A stretch of DNA of 64,000 nt from RGIG5612 sp045601405 (GCA_045601405.1 JAZRZO010000061.1:1-64000), one strand, 5' to 3'; numbered from the stretch's first letter, positions 53,304 to 62,200 are shown. Notes: generated from the sequence alone by a model not told the origin. Program-made: numbers and translations.

Positions 53304-54863
53304 TCAGCTTTCCAGTCTTTCCCTTACAGCATCAATAAACTCCTCAGTATTAAGCACAGTTACATCCTTAAGAGAAGTAATAAGGGAAAGGTCCTTCGTC
53401 ATCCTTCCGCTTTCAATAGTCGAAACAACAGCCCCCTCAAGATATTCCGCAAAATCACAGAGCGCGTCATTGCCGTCAAACTGTCCGCGTTTTTTCAGCG
53501 CGCCTGTCCAGGCAAAGATCGTCGCAACAGAGTTAGTTGATGTTTCTTCACCCTTGAGGTGCTTGTAATAGTGGCGCTGCACCGTCCCGTGCGCAGCCTC
53601 AAATTCATAATAGCCCTCAGGAGAGACAAGAACAGATGTCATCATAGCAAGGGCTCCAAACGCCGTTGCCACCATATCACTCATAACATCGCCGTCATAA
53701 TTCTTGCAAGCCCATATAAATCCGCCTTCGCTCTTGACCACCCTTGCCACAGCGTCGTCGATAAGAGTATAAAAATATTCCAGACCCTTTTCTTCAAATC
53801 TGTCCTTATATTCCTTATCAAATATTTCCTGAAAAACATCCTTGAAATGGTGGTCATATATCTTTGAGATGGTATCCTTTGCGGAAAACCACAGACTCTG
53901 GCCGCTCTCTATCGCATAGTTAAAACAGCTTCTCGCAAAACTTTCTATAGACGAGTCCAGATTATGCTGCCCCTGAAGTATCCCGGAACTTTGGAAATCC
54001 TTTATAAGCTTTCTCTCTTCCCTTCCGTCCTCGTATGTGAATACCAGCTCAGCCTTTCCGCTTCCCTCAATCCTCATTTCAGACGCGCTGTAGAGATCGC
54101 CATAGGCATGTCTGGCAATGGTTATCGGTTTTTTCCACGTTTTAACATACGGGTCTATCCCCTTAACCATTATAGGCGCGCGAAAAACAGTTCCGTCAAG
54201 CATAGCCCTTATAGTACCGTTGGGGCTTTTGTACATCTCTTTAAGAGAATATTCCTCAACCCTTGCTTTATTGGGTGTTATCGTCGCGCATTTTACGCCA
54301 ACCCCGTACTTTTTCACAGCTTCCGCCGCGTCCCTTGTCACCCGATCCGATGTTTCATCCCTGTGCGCGAGACCAAGATCATAATATTCAGTCTTAAGCT
54401 CCACATACGGAAGAATGAGCTTATCCTTTATCATCTGCCAGATGATACGTGTCATCTCATCCCCGTCCATCTCAACAATGGGGACATCCATCCTTATCTT
54501 TTCACTCAGTACGGGTTTATTTCTCACAGGTGAAGAAGCCGAGCCCCCGTCACTGCCCGTTAAGATGTCAGCTGCCGCGTCCTCGTCTCCATAAAGACGG
54601 CTCTGGTCAACACACCATACACCATTCTGGAATTTCGTAACGATCCCCCGGTCCTGCAGGGTCTTGAGCACCTTGGCTATAGTTGCCTCCGAACAGCCCA
54701 TATCATAAGCAATACGCTTATAGGTTCCTATATAAAGATTTGTCTGCGGGTCTGTTTTCGTCAGGATATACATGAAGATCTCAATCTGACGTCTGTCTTT
54801 GATACCAAGACTTTTGAGCTGCCTGATAAAAGAGCTTTCCTCTTTGCGTTTTTTTCTGGCCAT
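53304..54863 (-). CDS. Winged-helix (RepL-like)-NADP isocitrate dehydrogenase fusion
   Basis: This single 519-residue frame joins two unrelated domains. Residues about 1-93 are a winged helix-turn-helix like the RepL plasmid-replication family (YIGTYKRIAYDMGCSEATIA, then KVLKTLQDRGIVTKFQNGVW). Residues about 94-118 are a Ser/Gly linker. Residues about 119-519 are a complete eukaryotic-type dimeric NADP-isocitrate dehydrogenase (MDGDEMTRIIW, PNGTIRAMLDGTVFRAPI, HYYKHLKGEETSTNSVATIFAWT). It makes 2-oxoglutarate for glutamate. GAGGAGG precedes the ATG, and no good internal start site exists before the enzyme part. It lies 21 nt after rnpB. Confidence 0.92.
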   Translation of the reverse strand: MARKKRKEESSFIRQLKSLGIKDRRQIEIFMYILTKTDPQTNLYIGTYKRIAYDMGCSEATIAKVLKTLQDRGIVTKFQNGVWCVDQSRLYGDEDAAADILTGSDGGSASSPVRNKPVLSEKIRMDVPIVEMDGDEMTRIIWQMIKDKLILPYVELKTEYYDLGLAHRDETSDRVTRDAAEAVKKYGVGVKCATITPNKARVEEYSLKEMYKSPNGTIRAMLDGTVFRAPIMVKGIDPYVKTWKKPITIARHAYGDLYSASEMRIEGSGKAELVFTYEDGREERKLIKDFQSSGILQGQHNLDSSIESFARSCFNYAIESGQSLWFSAKDTISKIYDHHFKDVFQEIFDKEYKDRFEEKGLEYFYTLIDDAVARVVKSEGGFIWACKNYDGDVMSDMVATAFGALAMMTSVLVSPEGYYEFEAAHGTVQRHYYKHLKGEETSTNSVATIFAWTGALKKRGQFDGNDALCDFAEYLEGAVVSTIESGRMTKDLSLITSLKDVTVLNTEEFIDAVRERLES

Positions 54864-54884
54864 TTGTATTCCTCCTCATATTTC

Positions 54885-55221
54885 GAGTGAGCCTGTAAGC
54901 CGGGTTCTGTCGTGGATGACTATCTATCTTGTTTTACCGTCACCGGCAAAATCTTTGCGACCTACCCGAAAGCTCAGACGGGCCGCCCTTTGCACTTTCT
55001 GCTTGGTCTTGCTTCGGATGGAGTTTACATTCGCCCTTGCCGTTACCGTCAAGGCGGTAGTCTCTTACACTGCCATTTCACCCTTACCTCTTTCGAGGCG
55101 GTATAATTTCTGTTGCACTTGTCCTGGGGTCGCCCCCGCCAGACGTTATCTGGCATCCTGCCCTATGAAGCCCGGACTTTCCTCACACTGAAAATTCAGA
55201 GCGCAGTCATCCGGCTCACTC
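54885..55221 (-). ncRNA. rnpB: RNase P RNA, bacterial type A
   Basis: Read on the minus strand, the 5' end GAGTGAGCC-like P1 strand (55221 side) pairs with the 3' strand GGCTCACTC at 54885-54893. The conserved GAGGAAAGTCCGGGCTTC lies near the 5' end and ACAGAACCCGGCTTACAGG at the 3' end. The intervening stem pattern, including the P4 partner strands and GCAAGGGCGAA segments, fits type A. It processes tRNA 5' ends. It has its own promoter, and no terminator is visible before the isocitrate dehydrogenase gene. Confidence 0.95.
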
Positions 55222-55227
55222 ATGTAT

Positions 55228-55256
55228 ATACTAACCACAAATTAAAGTAATTGCAA
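55228..55256 (-). promoter_or_regulatory. rnpB promoter
   Basis: On the minus strand TTGCAA (55256-55251), a 17-nt spacer and TAGTAT (55233-55228) lie so that transcription begins near 55221, the first base of the P1 stem. The fit to the RNA 5' end supports both calls. Confidence 0.8.
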
Positions 55257-55268
55257 CAAAAAACAACC

Positions 55269-55745
55269 TTATCCTTCCCTTCTGCAGCACAATATGGTGT
55301 ATTTTCTATCTTTATCTGTTAATTCTATCTCTTCGACTTTAAGATCCACCTCTTCAGCGAATGCTTTAACAAGTCCGGTATCCCGGTGCGGAGAAAGTAT
55401 GAGCTCCTTTGACGATCTTACCGTCTCTATTCCGTCTGAGAGTATCCGCCTCATTAGTATCCCTCCCACGCCGGATATAATGATGCAATCAGCCTCCCCC
55501 GGCAGGATACTGCCAAGTCCGTCTGAAAGGCGGCATTCGATCTTATCTTCAAAGCCCGCCCGCCTGATGTTATCTTTGGCCTTTGCCAGAGACCCCTCAC
55601 TTAAGTCTGCTGCGATAACATAAGGACAGATGCTGTTTCTCACTAAATATATAGGCACATACCCGTGGTCTGTGCCTATATCTGCCGCCCTCGAGCCGGG
55701 CGTTACCTGCTCTGCTATTGTCTTAAGTCTTTTCGATATACCCAT
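55269..55745 (-). CDS. trmK: tRNA (adenine(22)-N1)-methyltransferase, short form
   Basis: This 158-residue SAM methyltransferase has ISKRLKTIAEQV at the start, VADIG-like ADIGTDHGYVPIYLV and IISGVGGILMRRIL. TrmK methylates A22 in tRNA. Usual members are near 230 residues with a C-terminal coiled-coil; here the frame ends after the methyltransferase core. That may be a natural short form or a truncated one. It lies one base after rpoD and 48 nt before rnpB. Confidence 0.85.
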   Translation of the reverse strand: MGISKRLKTIAEQVTPGSRAADIGTDHGYVPIYLVRNSICPYVIAADLSEGSLAKAKDNIRRAGFEDKIECRLSDGLGSILPGEADCIIISGVGGILMRRILSDGIETVRSSKELILSPHRDTGLVKAFAEEVDLKVEEIELTDKDRKYTILCCRREG

Positions 55746-57800
55746 TCAGTCAAGAAAATCCTTCAGTTTTCTGCTTCTGCTCGGATGTCTAAGCTTTCTC
55801 AGCGCCTTCGCCTCTATCTGCCTGATACGTTCTCTTGTAACGCTGAATTCCTTTCCAACCTCCTCTAGAGTTCTTGCTCTTCCGTCCTCAAGTCCAAACC
55901 TCAGCTTAAGAACCTCCTGCTCTCTATCTGTAAGTGTTGTGAGCACGCCGTTTAACTGCTCCTTTAAAAGAACAAACGTTGCCGCATCCACGGGCGAGGT
56001 TATGTTCTCATCCTTGATGAAGTCTCCGAGATGCGAATCCTCCTCCTCGCCTATCGGAGTTTCCAGCGATACCGGATCCTGGGATATCTTAAGTATCTCC
56101 CTTACCCTTTGCACCGGAATATCCATCTTCTCCGCGATCTCTTCATTTGTGGGTTCTCTGCCGAGCTCCTGAAGAAGCTGTCTGGATATCCTCAATAGCT
56201 TATTTATGGTCTCTACCATGTGTACCGGGATACGGATAGTCCGCGCCTGGTCTGCAATAGCCCTGGTGATCGCCTGCCTTATCCACCACGTAGCATAGGT
56301 TGAGAATTTATAGCCCTTCTTGTAGTCGAATTTTTCAACAGCTTTCATAAGACCCAAGTTTCCTTCCTGTATAAGGTCTAAAAGCTGCATGCCTCTTCCC
56401 ACATATCTTTTCGCAATACTCACCACCAGTCTGAGATTTGCCTCTGCGAGCTTGGACTTAGCCTCCGGGTCTCCTTTTTCCATGCGTTTTGCCAGGACTA
56501 CCTCTTCTTCAGATGTAAGCAGGGGGACCTTGCCTATCTCCTTAAGATACATCCTCACATGGTCTTCGATATTCACATTGTTTTCCAGGTCGGAGATGTC
56601 CAGGTCAACCTCAGTTGCTTCCTCATCTCCCTCTTCGATATCAACATCATCGTCAATATCAAGTATGATGTCCTCATCATTTATATCTGTTCTGAGCACA
56701 TCTATCCCCTTGCCTTCAATGTACTCAACTATGCTTTCCATAAGCTCCTGACTAAGCGCCATTGACGGGAAATATTTTTCAATCTCGGCGTATTCAATCA
56801 CCTTCTTTTTCTTTTCCGCGTCTTTAACAAGCTTTGCGAGTCCGGCCTCAACCGCCTCCTGATCCTGAGACGCCTCTTCGCCGTCTGCTACCGACTGTTC
56901 CCATGATATAACGGCTCCTTCTTCTTCAGCAGCCTCTGTCACTTTTTCTTCCGCAGTCTTCTTTACGGCTTTATTTGTTTTTTTCTTTTCCTCTTTTACC
57001 GCGGACTTTTTTTCAGTCTTTTTTGTTTCCTCAGTCTTAGCCGATCCCTTTTTAGCCGTTGTCTTCTTTTCCGTTTTCTTCGGTTCTTCCTTTTTAGCCG
57101 TTGTTTTCTTTACAGTCTTCTTTGTCTCTTCCTTTTTAGCCGCTGCCTTCTTCTGCTCTTCTTTTTTTACTGTCGTTTTCTTTTCGGCCTTTTTCGGCTC
57201 TTCTTTTTTTGATGCGGTCTTTTTAACAGCTTTTTTAGGTTCTTCTTTTTTTGTCGCAGTCTTCTTAACAGCTTTTTTTGCCTCTTCTTTTTTTGTCGCG
57301 GTCTTCTTAACAGCTTTTTTAGGTTCTTCTTTTTTTGTCGCAGTCTTCTTAACAGCTTTTTTTGCCTCTTCTTTTTTTGTTGCGGTCTTCTTCACAGCTT
57401 TTTTAGGCTCTTCCTTTTTTGCTGTCGTTTTCTTTTCAGCTTTTTTTGCCTCTTCTTTTTTTGTTGCGGTCTTCTTCACAGCTTTTTTAGGCTCTTCCTT
57501 TTTTGCTGCCGTTTTCTTTTCGGCTTTTTTAGACTCTTCTTTTTTTGTCGCAGTCTTCTTAGTAGCTTTTTTAGGCTCTTCCTTTTTTGCTGTCGTTTTC
57601 TTTTCGGCTTTTTTAGGCTCTTCTTTTTTTGTCGCCGTCTTCTTAACAGTCTTATTCGGCTCTTCCTTTTTTGCCCTTGTCTTCTTTACAGTCTTCTTCG
57701 GCTCTTCCTTTTTAGCCGCGGTCTTTTTGCTCACCTTTTTCTCCTCGGTTTTTGCCGCAGTCTTCTTTGTCTTCTTTTCACTTTCCTTTTTAGTTGCCAT
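55746..57800 (-). CDS. rpoD: RNA polymerase sigma factor RpoD with Lys-rich repeat extension
   Basis: This 684-residue primary sigma factor has an intact core from about residue 406: region 1.2, region 2 (RYVGRGMQLLDLIQEGNLGLMKAVEKFDYKKGYKFSTYATWWIRQA), region 3 and region 4 (TLEEVGKEFSVTRERIRQIEAKALRKLRHPSRSRKL). A region 1.1-like segment lies near 290-400. Before it stand about 280 residues of Lys/Glu/Thr/Ala repeats, absent in ordinary RpoD of about 370 residues. The ATG at 57800 has GGGAGG upstream and overlaps the dnaG stop. dnaG-rpoD order is the classic macromolecular operon. Confidence 0.95.
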   Translation of the reverse strand: MATKKESEKKTKKTAAKTEEKKVSKKTAAKKEEPKKTVKKTRAKKEEPNKTVKKTATKKEEPKKAEKKTTAKKEEPKKATKKTATKKEESKKAEKKTAAKKEEPKKAVKKTATKKEEAKKAEKKTTAKKEEPKKAVKKTATKKEEAKKAVKKTATKKEEPKKAVKKTATKKEEAKKAVKKTATKKEEPKKAVKKTASKKEEPKKAEKKTTVKKEEQKKAAAKKEETKKTVKKTTAKKEEPKKTEKKTTAKKGSAKTEETKKTEKKSAVKEEKKKTNKAVKKTAEEKVTEAAEEEGAVISWEQSVADGEEASQDQEAVEAGLAKLVKDAEKKKKVIEYAEIEKYFPSMALSQELMESIVEYIEGKGIDVLRTDINDEDIILDIDDDVDIEEGDEEATEVDLDISDLENNVNIEDHVRMYLKEIGKVPLLTSEEEVVLAKRMEKGDPEAKSKLAEANLRLVVSIAKRYVGRGMQLLDLIQEGNLGLMKAVEKFDYKKGYKFSTYATWWIRQAITRAIADQARTIRIPVHMVETINKLLRISRQLLQELGREPTNEEIAEKMDIPVQRVREILKISQDPVSLETPIGEEEDSHLGDFIKDENITSPVDAATFVLLKEQLNGVLTTLTDREQEVLKLRFGLEDGRARTLEEVGKEFSVTRERIRQIEAKALRKLRHPSRSRKLKDFLD
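57069..57728 (-). repeat. Tandem 42-bp coding repeats in rpoD
   Basis: About sixteen units of 14 residues (KKTATKKEEPKKAV and variants with T/A/S, E/A/P, V/E swaps) occur in tandem, with DNA units of about 42 bp and a few shorter units near the C-terminal end of the array. Adjacent units are close to identical in DNA, suggesting recent expansion and easy copy-number change. Confidence 0.88.
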
Positions 57801-59571
57801 AGCTATTTTCCCTCCCGAAAATATCAATTTTCCGTAGCTTTTCCTCTTCTTTTTTCAGCCTGAGGATCTCCTGAACATCTTTTGTATCGGCTATCTGCCG
57901 CTCCAGAGTATTTTCCTTCATCCGGATAACACATTCGTTTATCTCTCTTTCCCTCTCTCCGGGACCGGTCTCTCCCTCCGGAATGAATTCAAATATCTCC
58001 GCAACCTTTTCCTGCGTTTCGCTATCCTCAAAAGCACTGATGATACCTGATTGCCTTATACCACCATTTTCTATCTGCTCAAAAAGCATTGCCGCCACCT
58101 TGTCATAAGGCGAAACAGAAAAATCATTTTCATCGATGATCTGATGAACGCTGTCATATAATGACACATCCCTCGCTATATAAGAAAGCAGCATCTTTTC
58201 ACACAACCTCAAGGCATCGCTCTTTTCATTTTTCCCGGAAAAGTCCTGTGCCGGCATCTGATACCCTCCGGCATCATCTCTATTAAGCGCAAACCGCTTC
58301 ACCTGAGTATTCAGGGTGTTTATATCTATGTCATATTTTTCAGAAACGACTCTGATGTAACTGTCTGATTCCATCGGATCTGAGATATAGCTTAGCCTTC
58401 TGGCGATCTCATTATTCAGCCGGGTTTTCTCATCCGGATCATTAACATCATATCTCAGACTCAGGCATTCTATTTCAAATAATAAACCATTTTGAGCATT
58501 TTTCAATCTTTCTTTATATTCTTCCGCGCCCTCCGCCTTTATAAGCTCGTCCGGATCCTTATATGGTGAAAGATCTGCGACCTTTACGAACAGGCCGGCA
58601 TCCTTCAGCCGGGGTATGGCTCTCAGAGCCGCATCCCGTCCCGCCGTATCCGAGTCAAAGGATATGATCACGGATCCGGCATACCGCTTAAGCGTGCCTG
58701 CATGCCCGTCTGTAAATGCCGTTCCGAGTGAGGCAACCGCATTGGAAAAGCCCGCCTGGTGGAGCGCGATCACATCCATATATCCCTCACAAAGGATGAG
58801 GGACTTTCCCTTATGTTTTTTGGCGACATTCAATCCGTAAAGGGTTCTCCTTTTATTAAAGCATTCCGTCTCGGGCGAGTTAAGATACTTGGGCTCACCA
58901 TCACCCATAACTCTGCCTCCGAACGCTACCACCTTGCCCCTTACATCCATTATGGGAAACATTACCCTGTTCCAGAAATAATCATGGGTATCTGTTTCTT
59001 TGATCGTAAACAGCCCGGTGGCCTTTAAGAGCTCGTCGCTGTAGCCCTTTTCCTTTATATATCTGTACAGATCATCTCTGTATTTATCTGAATATCCAAG
59101 CCCGAATGATGTTATCGTCTCATCGGTAAGACCTCTGTCCTTCAGATACTCATACGCCCTGGCTCCTCTTTCACTCTTCAGCAGACGGTAAAAATATACC
59201 GCCGCCTCCTTATTCACCTCCAGTATCTCTTCCCTTCTTCTGGCTCTCTCCCTTTCTTCTCTGGAGTAATTCGGCGCGGGCAGTTCTATTCCAGCTCTGT
59301 CTGCGAGCTGCTTAAGAGCCTCGGTATATGACACATTTTCATATTTCATTATGAATGTCAGTACCGTTCCGCCTTTATGACATCCGAAGCAGTAATACAT
59401 CTTTTTTGTGCCGTTGTCTGTAACCGAAAAAGAGGGGGTCTTTTCATTATGAAACGGGCACAGGCCGAAATACGTGGAGCCTTTTTTTGTAAGCTTCACA
59501 TAGCTTCCGATCACATCAACGATATTATTCGCGTCTATTACGCGATCCACCAGTTCCTGCGGATAGAACAT
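57790..59571 (-). CDS. dnaG: DNA primase
   Basis: This 593-residue primase has an N-terminal zinc motif CPFHNEKTPSFSV and CFGCHKGG near residues 38-64, the Toprim domain with EGYMDVIALHQAG and SFDSDTAG, and a C-terminal DnaB-binding helical domain. It lays RNA primers for replication. I start it at the ATG at 59571, which overlaps the dgt stop (TGATG), rather than a TTG four codons upstream. It overlaps rpoD by 11 nt. Confidence 0.96.
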   Translation of the reverse strand: MFYPQELVDRVIDANNIVDVIGSYVKLTKKGSTYFGLCPFHNEKTPSFSVTDNGTKKMYYCFGCHKGGTVLTFIMKYENVSYTEALKQLADRAGIELPAPNYSREERERARRREEILEVNKEAAVYFYRLLKSERGARAYEYLKDRGLTDETITSFGLGYSDKYRDDLYRYIKEKGYSDELLKATGLFTIKETDTHDYFWNRVMFPIMDVRGKVVAFGGRVMGDGEPKYLNSPETECFNKRRTLYGLNVAKKHKGKSLILCEGYMDVIALHQAGFSNAVASLGTAFTDGHAGTLKRYAGSVIISFDSDTAGRDAALRAIPRLKDAGLFVKVADLSPYKDPDELIKAEGAEEYKERLKNAQNGLLFEIECLSLRYDVNDPDEKTRLNNEIARRLSYISDPMESDSYIRVVSEKYDIDINTLNTQVKRFALNRDDAGGYQMPAQDFSGKNEKSDALRLCEKMLLSYIARDVSLYDSVHQIIDENDFSVSPYDKVAAMLFEQIENGGIRQSGIISAFEDSETQEKVAEIFEFIPEGETGPGEREREINECVIRMKENTLERQIADTKDVQEILRLKKEEEKLRKIDIFGRENSYGN

Positions 59572-60572
59572 CATCTCCCCCAAAACTCGGGAACAAACAG
59601 ATCTTTATAAACAGAAACAGCATATATGTCTGTCATTCCCGATATGTAGTCGCAGATAGCTCGCTCTTTGCTAACGCCTTTATTTTCAATCTGTTCCCTG
59701 ATATCGCCGGGAAGCTTATCAGGCGCCTCCAGAAAATGATTAAACATTGCCAGCAGCATAGTCCGGGCCTTCCCATCCTGCGATTTGCATTTCATGTTCA
59801 GGTAAACATTTTCAAACATGAATGTCCGAAATTCCATCATTGCCTTAAATATATGGTCATCCATACTTATGTGGTTTTTATCCATGGAATTAATTATTAT
59901 ATTTTTGATCAGCGTATCAAGCCTCTCTTTTCTTGTTTTGCCCAGCACTTCTTTGATATTGCCGGGAACATCCTCCTCTTTCAGGATGCCTGCTCTTATC
60001 GCGTCGTCAAGATCGTGGTTGATATATGCTATCTTGTCCGAAAGCCTTACAATATTTCCCTCCAGCGTAGCCGGGCGCCCGGCCAGACCGTGGTTGACGA
60101 TGCCGTCCCTTACCTCCCAGGAAAGGTTAAGCCCTTCTCCTCCGTTTTCCAGTTTCTCAACTATCCTGAGACTCTGTATGTTGTGCTTGAACGCAACCTT
60201 TGAATTAAGCGCCCTCTCGCCTGCGTGCCCGAAGGGCGTATGTCCCAGGTCATGACTTAGCGCTATGGCCTCTGTAAGATCCTCGTTCAGTCTTAGCGCA
60301 GACGCGATAGTTCTCGAGATCTGAGATACCTCAAGGGTATGGGTAAGCCTTGTCCTGTAGTGGTCTCCGGATGGCGCAAGAAAAACCTGGGTCTTATGCT
60401 TAAGACGCCTGAATGCCTTACAGTGTATCACCCTGTCTCTGTCCCTTTGAAAGCAGGTTCTTATTTCACAGGGTTCTATCTCTCTTTCCCTGCCTTTGCT
60501 GTCACAGCTTAAAGCCGCGTAGGGTGACAGCTGCTCCTTTTCCTGTTTTTCTTTCTTTTCTCTAATTGTCAT
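59571..60572 (-). CDS. dgt: Deoxyguanosinetriphosphate triphosphohydrolase-like protein
   Basis: This 333-residue HD-domain dNTPase has RLTHTLEVSQISRTIA, the HD pair in ALSHDLGHTPFGHAGE and DGIVNHG. Family members hydrolyse dNTPs to nucleosides, often with allosteric activation. The chosen ATG at 60572 overlaps the upstream gene's stop by 11 nt; a GTG nine codons earlier is possible. dgt followed by dnaG-rpoD is a common clostridial order. Confidence 0.93.
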   Translation of the reverse strand: MTIREKKEKQEKEQLSPYAALSCDSKGREREIEPCEIRTCFQRDRDRVIHCKAFRRLKHKTQVFLAPSGDHYRTRLTHTLEVSQISRTIASALRLNEDLTEAIALSHDLGHTPFGHAGERALNSKVAFKHNIQSLRIVEKLENGGEGLNLSWEVRDGIVNHGLAGRPATLEGNIVRLSDKIAYINHDLDDAIRAGILKEEDVPGNIKEVLGKTRKERLDTLIKNIIINSMDKNHISMDDHIFKAMMEFRTFMFENVYLNMKCKSQDGKARTMLLAMFNHFLEAPDKLPGDIREQIENKGVSKERAICDYISGMTDIYAVSVYKDLFVPEFWGR

Positions 60573-61554
60573 CCGCAGGTATTTCCTGAGTATGTTCACT
60601 GTCCGCGTACGGAACTGATGTTGTCATAGATTGCATCAACAAATACAGATTCTTAAGATTTTTGTCTGAAGAGAGGGCTTCGTCAAGTGCTTTATTTGTG
60701 TCGTCGAGCAATGATCTTACCGGCTCTCTGTAGGAAACAAGATTCATATATTTTAATATCTCTTCATCTGTGTACATATCAGCATTTATCTTAAGCGACC
60801 CGTCCTCCGGATAGTAATTCAGATAAAAGCTGTCAACCGCAGGGGCTGTCTTATCTATATTCGCAAAATGCATGTCACTGTAAACAAATGCCACGATGCT
60901 GTTTTCATTTATTCCTTTTGTGACATAAACCTTAAGATTATCATAGCCGTCCACTATCTGCGATACCTCGGTTGTGACATAAGCCTTGGAGGGCTCGTCA
61001 AACATCGCATCTAATATAGTTGTATTTCCGGATGCCATTGCTTTGTAATACTCACTGAAAAAATCGTTTATGGTTTCAGATCCGCTTTCTTCTATCTCCT
61101 GATCGCGGATCTGATCCATATAGTTTGTTTTATTTTTCTTAGTATGCGGCGTCAGGGCAATGATCGCTACTACCACAACGATCAGTGCCATCGGCACGAG
61201 TATGAGCAGCTCTTTTACGTGTCTTTTAGCAAACGACGGCCTTTTGCCTGCCGCTTTGTCTGCAGCCTCTCCTTCGTCATCCACAGGCTCTTTCCCTCCG
61301 CCGTCTGCGTCATTTTTCGACCCGGCTTTAGCTGTGAACTTTGCGGTCATATCTTCAGTTTCGGCTGTGACATCCACAGGTTCATCTTCAGTTTCTTTTA
61401 TGTTTTCCTTAAACTCGCCTTTGGCTTCGGGATCTGTTATTTCTTTGTCCGGCGCAGGCTCTTCCTGAACAGCCTGTTTTTTTACTCTTCTATGTCCGGG
61501 CATGCTTCTCTTCAGTTCTTCTTTTTCAGTTGTGGTATTATTTTCTTCTGTCAA
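60562..61554 (-). CDS. Single-pass membrane protein with acidic N-terminal region
   Basis: I do not recognise this family. The 330-residue protein has a low-complexity acidic cytoplasmic N terminus (about 1-108), a basic stop RPSFAKRHVK, one membrane helix at about 115-134, and an outer domain of about 190 residues with mixed alpha/beta pattern (IVAFVYSDMHFANID, VDSFYLNYYPEDGSLKINADMYTDEE). The tail ends in EIPADDN. No catalytic motif is visible. It overlaps dgt by 11 nt and follows the broken upp gene, so it is cotranscribed with dgt-dnaG-rpoD. Confidence 0.75.
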   Translation of the reverse strand: MTEENNTTTEKEELKRSMPGHRRVKKQAVQEEPAPDKEITDPEAKGEFKENIKETEDEPVDVTAETEDMTAKFTAKAGSKNDADGGGKEPVDDEGEAADKAAGKRPSFAKRHVKELLILVPMALIVVVVAIIALTPHTKKNKTNYMDQIRDQEIEESGSETINDFFSEYYKAMASGNTTILDAMFDEPSKAYVTTEVSQIVDGYDNLKVYVTKGINENSIVAFVYSDMHFANIDKTAPAVDSFYLNYYPEDGSLKINADMYTDEEILKYMNLVSYREPVRSLLDDTNKALDEALSSDKNLKNLYLLMQSMTTSVPYADSEHTQEIPADDN

Positions 61555-61580
61555 TTTGAAGCAACCTTTCCAAAATATAT

Positions 61581-62200
61581 TTAATATGTTCCAAAAAGCC
61601 TGTCTCCCGCGTCACCAAGACCCGGAACTATATAGCCTTTTTCATTAAGTCCTTCATCCAGAGCAGCCAGCATGATGTCAACATCCGGATGATCTTTTTC
61701 TATTCTTTCAACGCCCTCCGGTGCTCCTACAAGACATACCAGTACTATCTCTTTTGCACCGCGTTCTTTGATCTGTGTTATCGCTGCGGTAGCGGTTCCG
61801 CCCGTTGCGAGCATCGGATCTGTTACGAACACCAGAGACCTGTCCATATCCTTCGGGAATCTTGCGTAATATTCATGCGGAGCCAGTGTAACCTTGTCTC
61901 TTTACATACCTATGTGTCCTATCTTTGCTGCAGGTATGATATCTCTGAAACCATCCACAAATCCGATACCCGCCCTTAATATGGGAACCAGAACTATTTT
62001 TTCTCCAGCTCAAAGCCTGTGGTCTCACATATAGGCGTCACTATCTTTTTTTCTATGATAGGTACATTTCTGGTGACCTCATATGCCATCAGTTTTGCTA
62101 TCTCATCCAGATTCTGTTTGAAGATATATGTGGACGTTTCAGCTTCTCTCATGATAGAGAGCTTATGCTTAATAAGTGAATGGTCAAGAACCGTTAACAT
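61581..62200 (-). pseudogene. upp: Uracil phosphoribosyltransferase, frameshift and nonsense
   Basis: The 5' part from the ATG at 62200 reads LDHSLIKHKLSIMREAETST and continues to FELEKK. There a 6-A tract (61997-62002, plus-strand T) stands where seven would keep the frame IVLVPILRAGIGFVDGF. Reading on in that frame, the codon at 61904-61902 is TAA where a tyrosine is normal (GMYRDK). The C-terminal PRPP loop region VFVTDPMLATGGT remains. A repaired product would be 206 residues. Upp salvages uracil to UMP. Two lesions suggest real decay, but homopolymer error could explain one. Confidence 0.9.

Noticed and set aside
57069..57728. Regular repeats resembling a CRISPR-like array
   Set aside because: The 42-bp units are contiguous, in frame with rpoD, and encode variants of one 14-residue motif. 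No spacers or cas genes are present.
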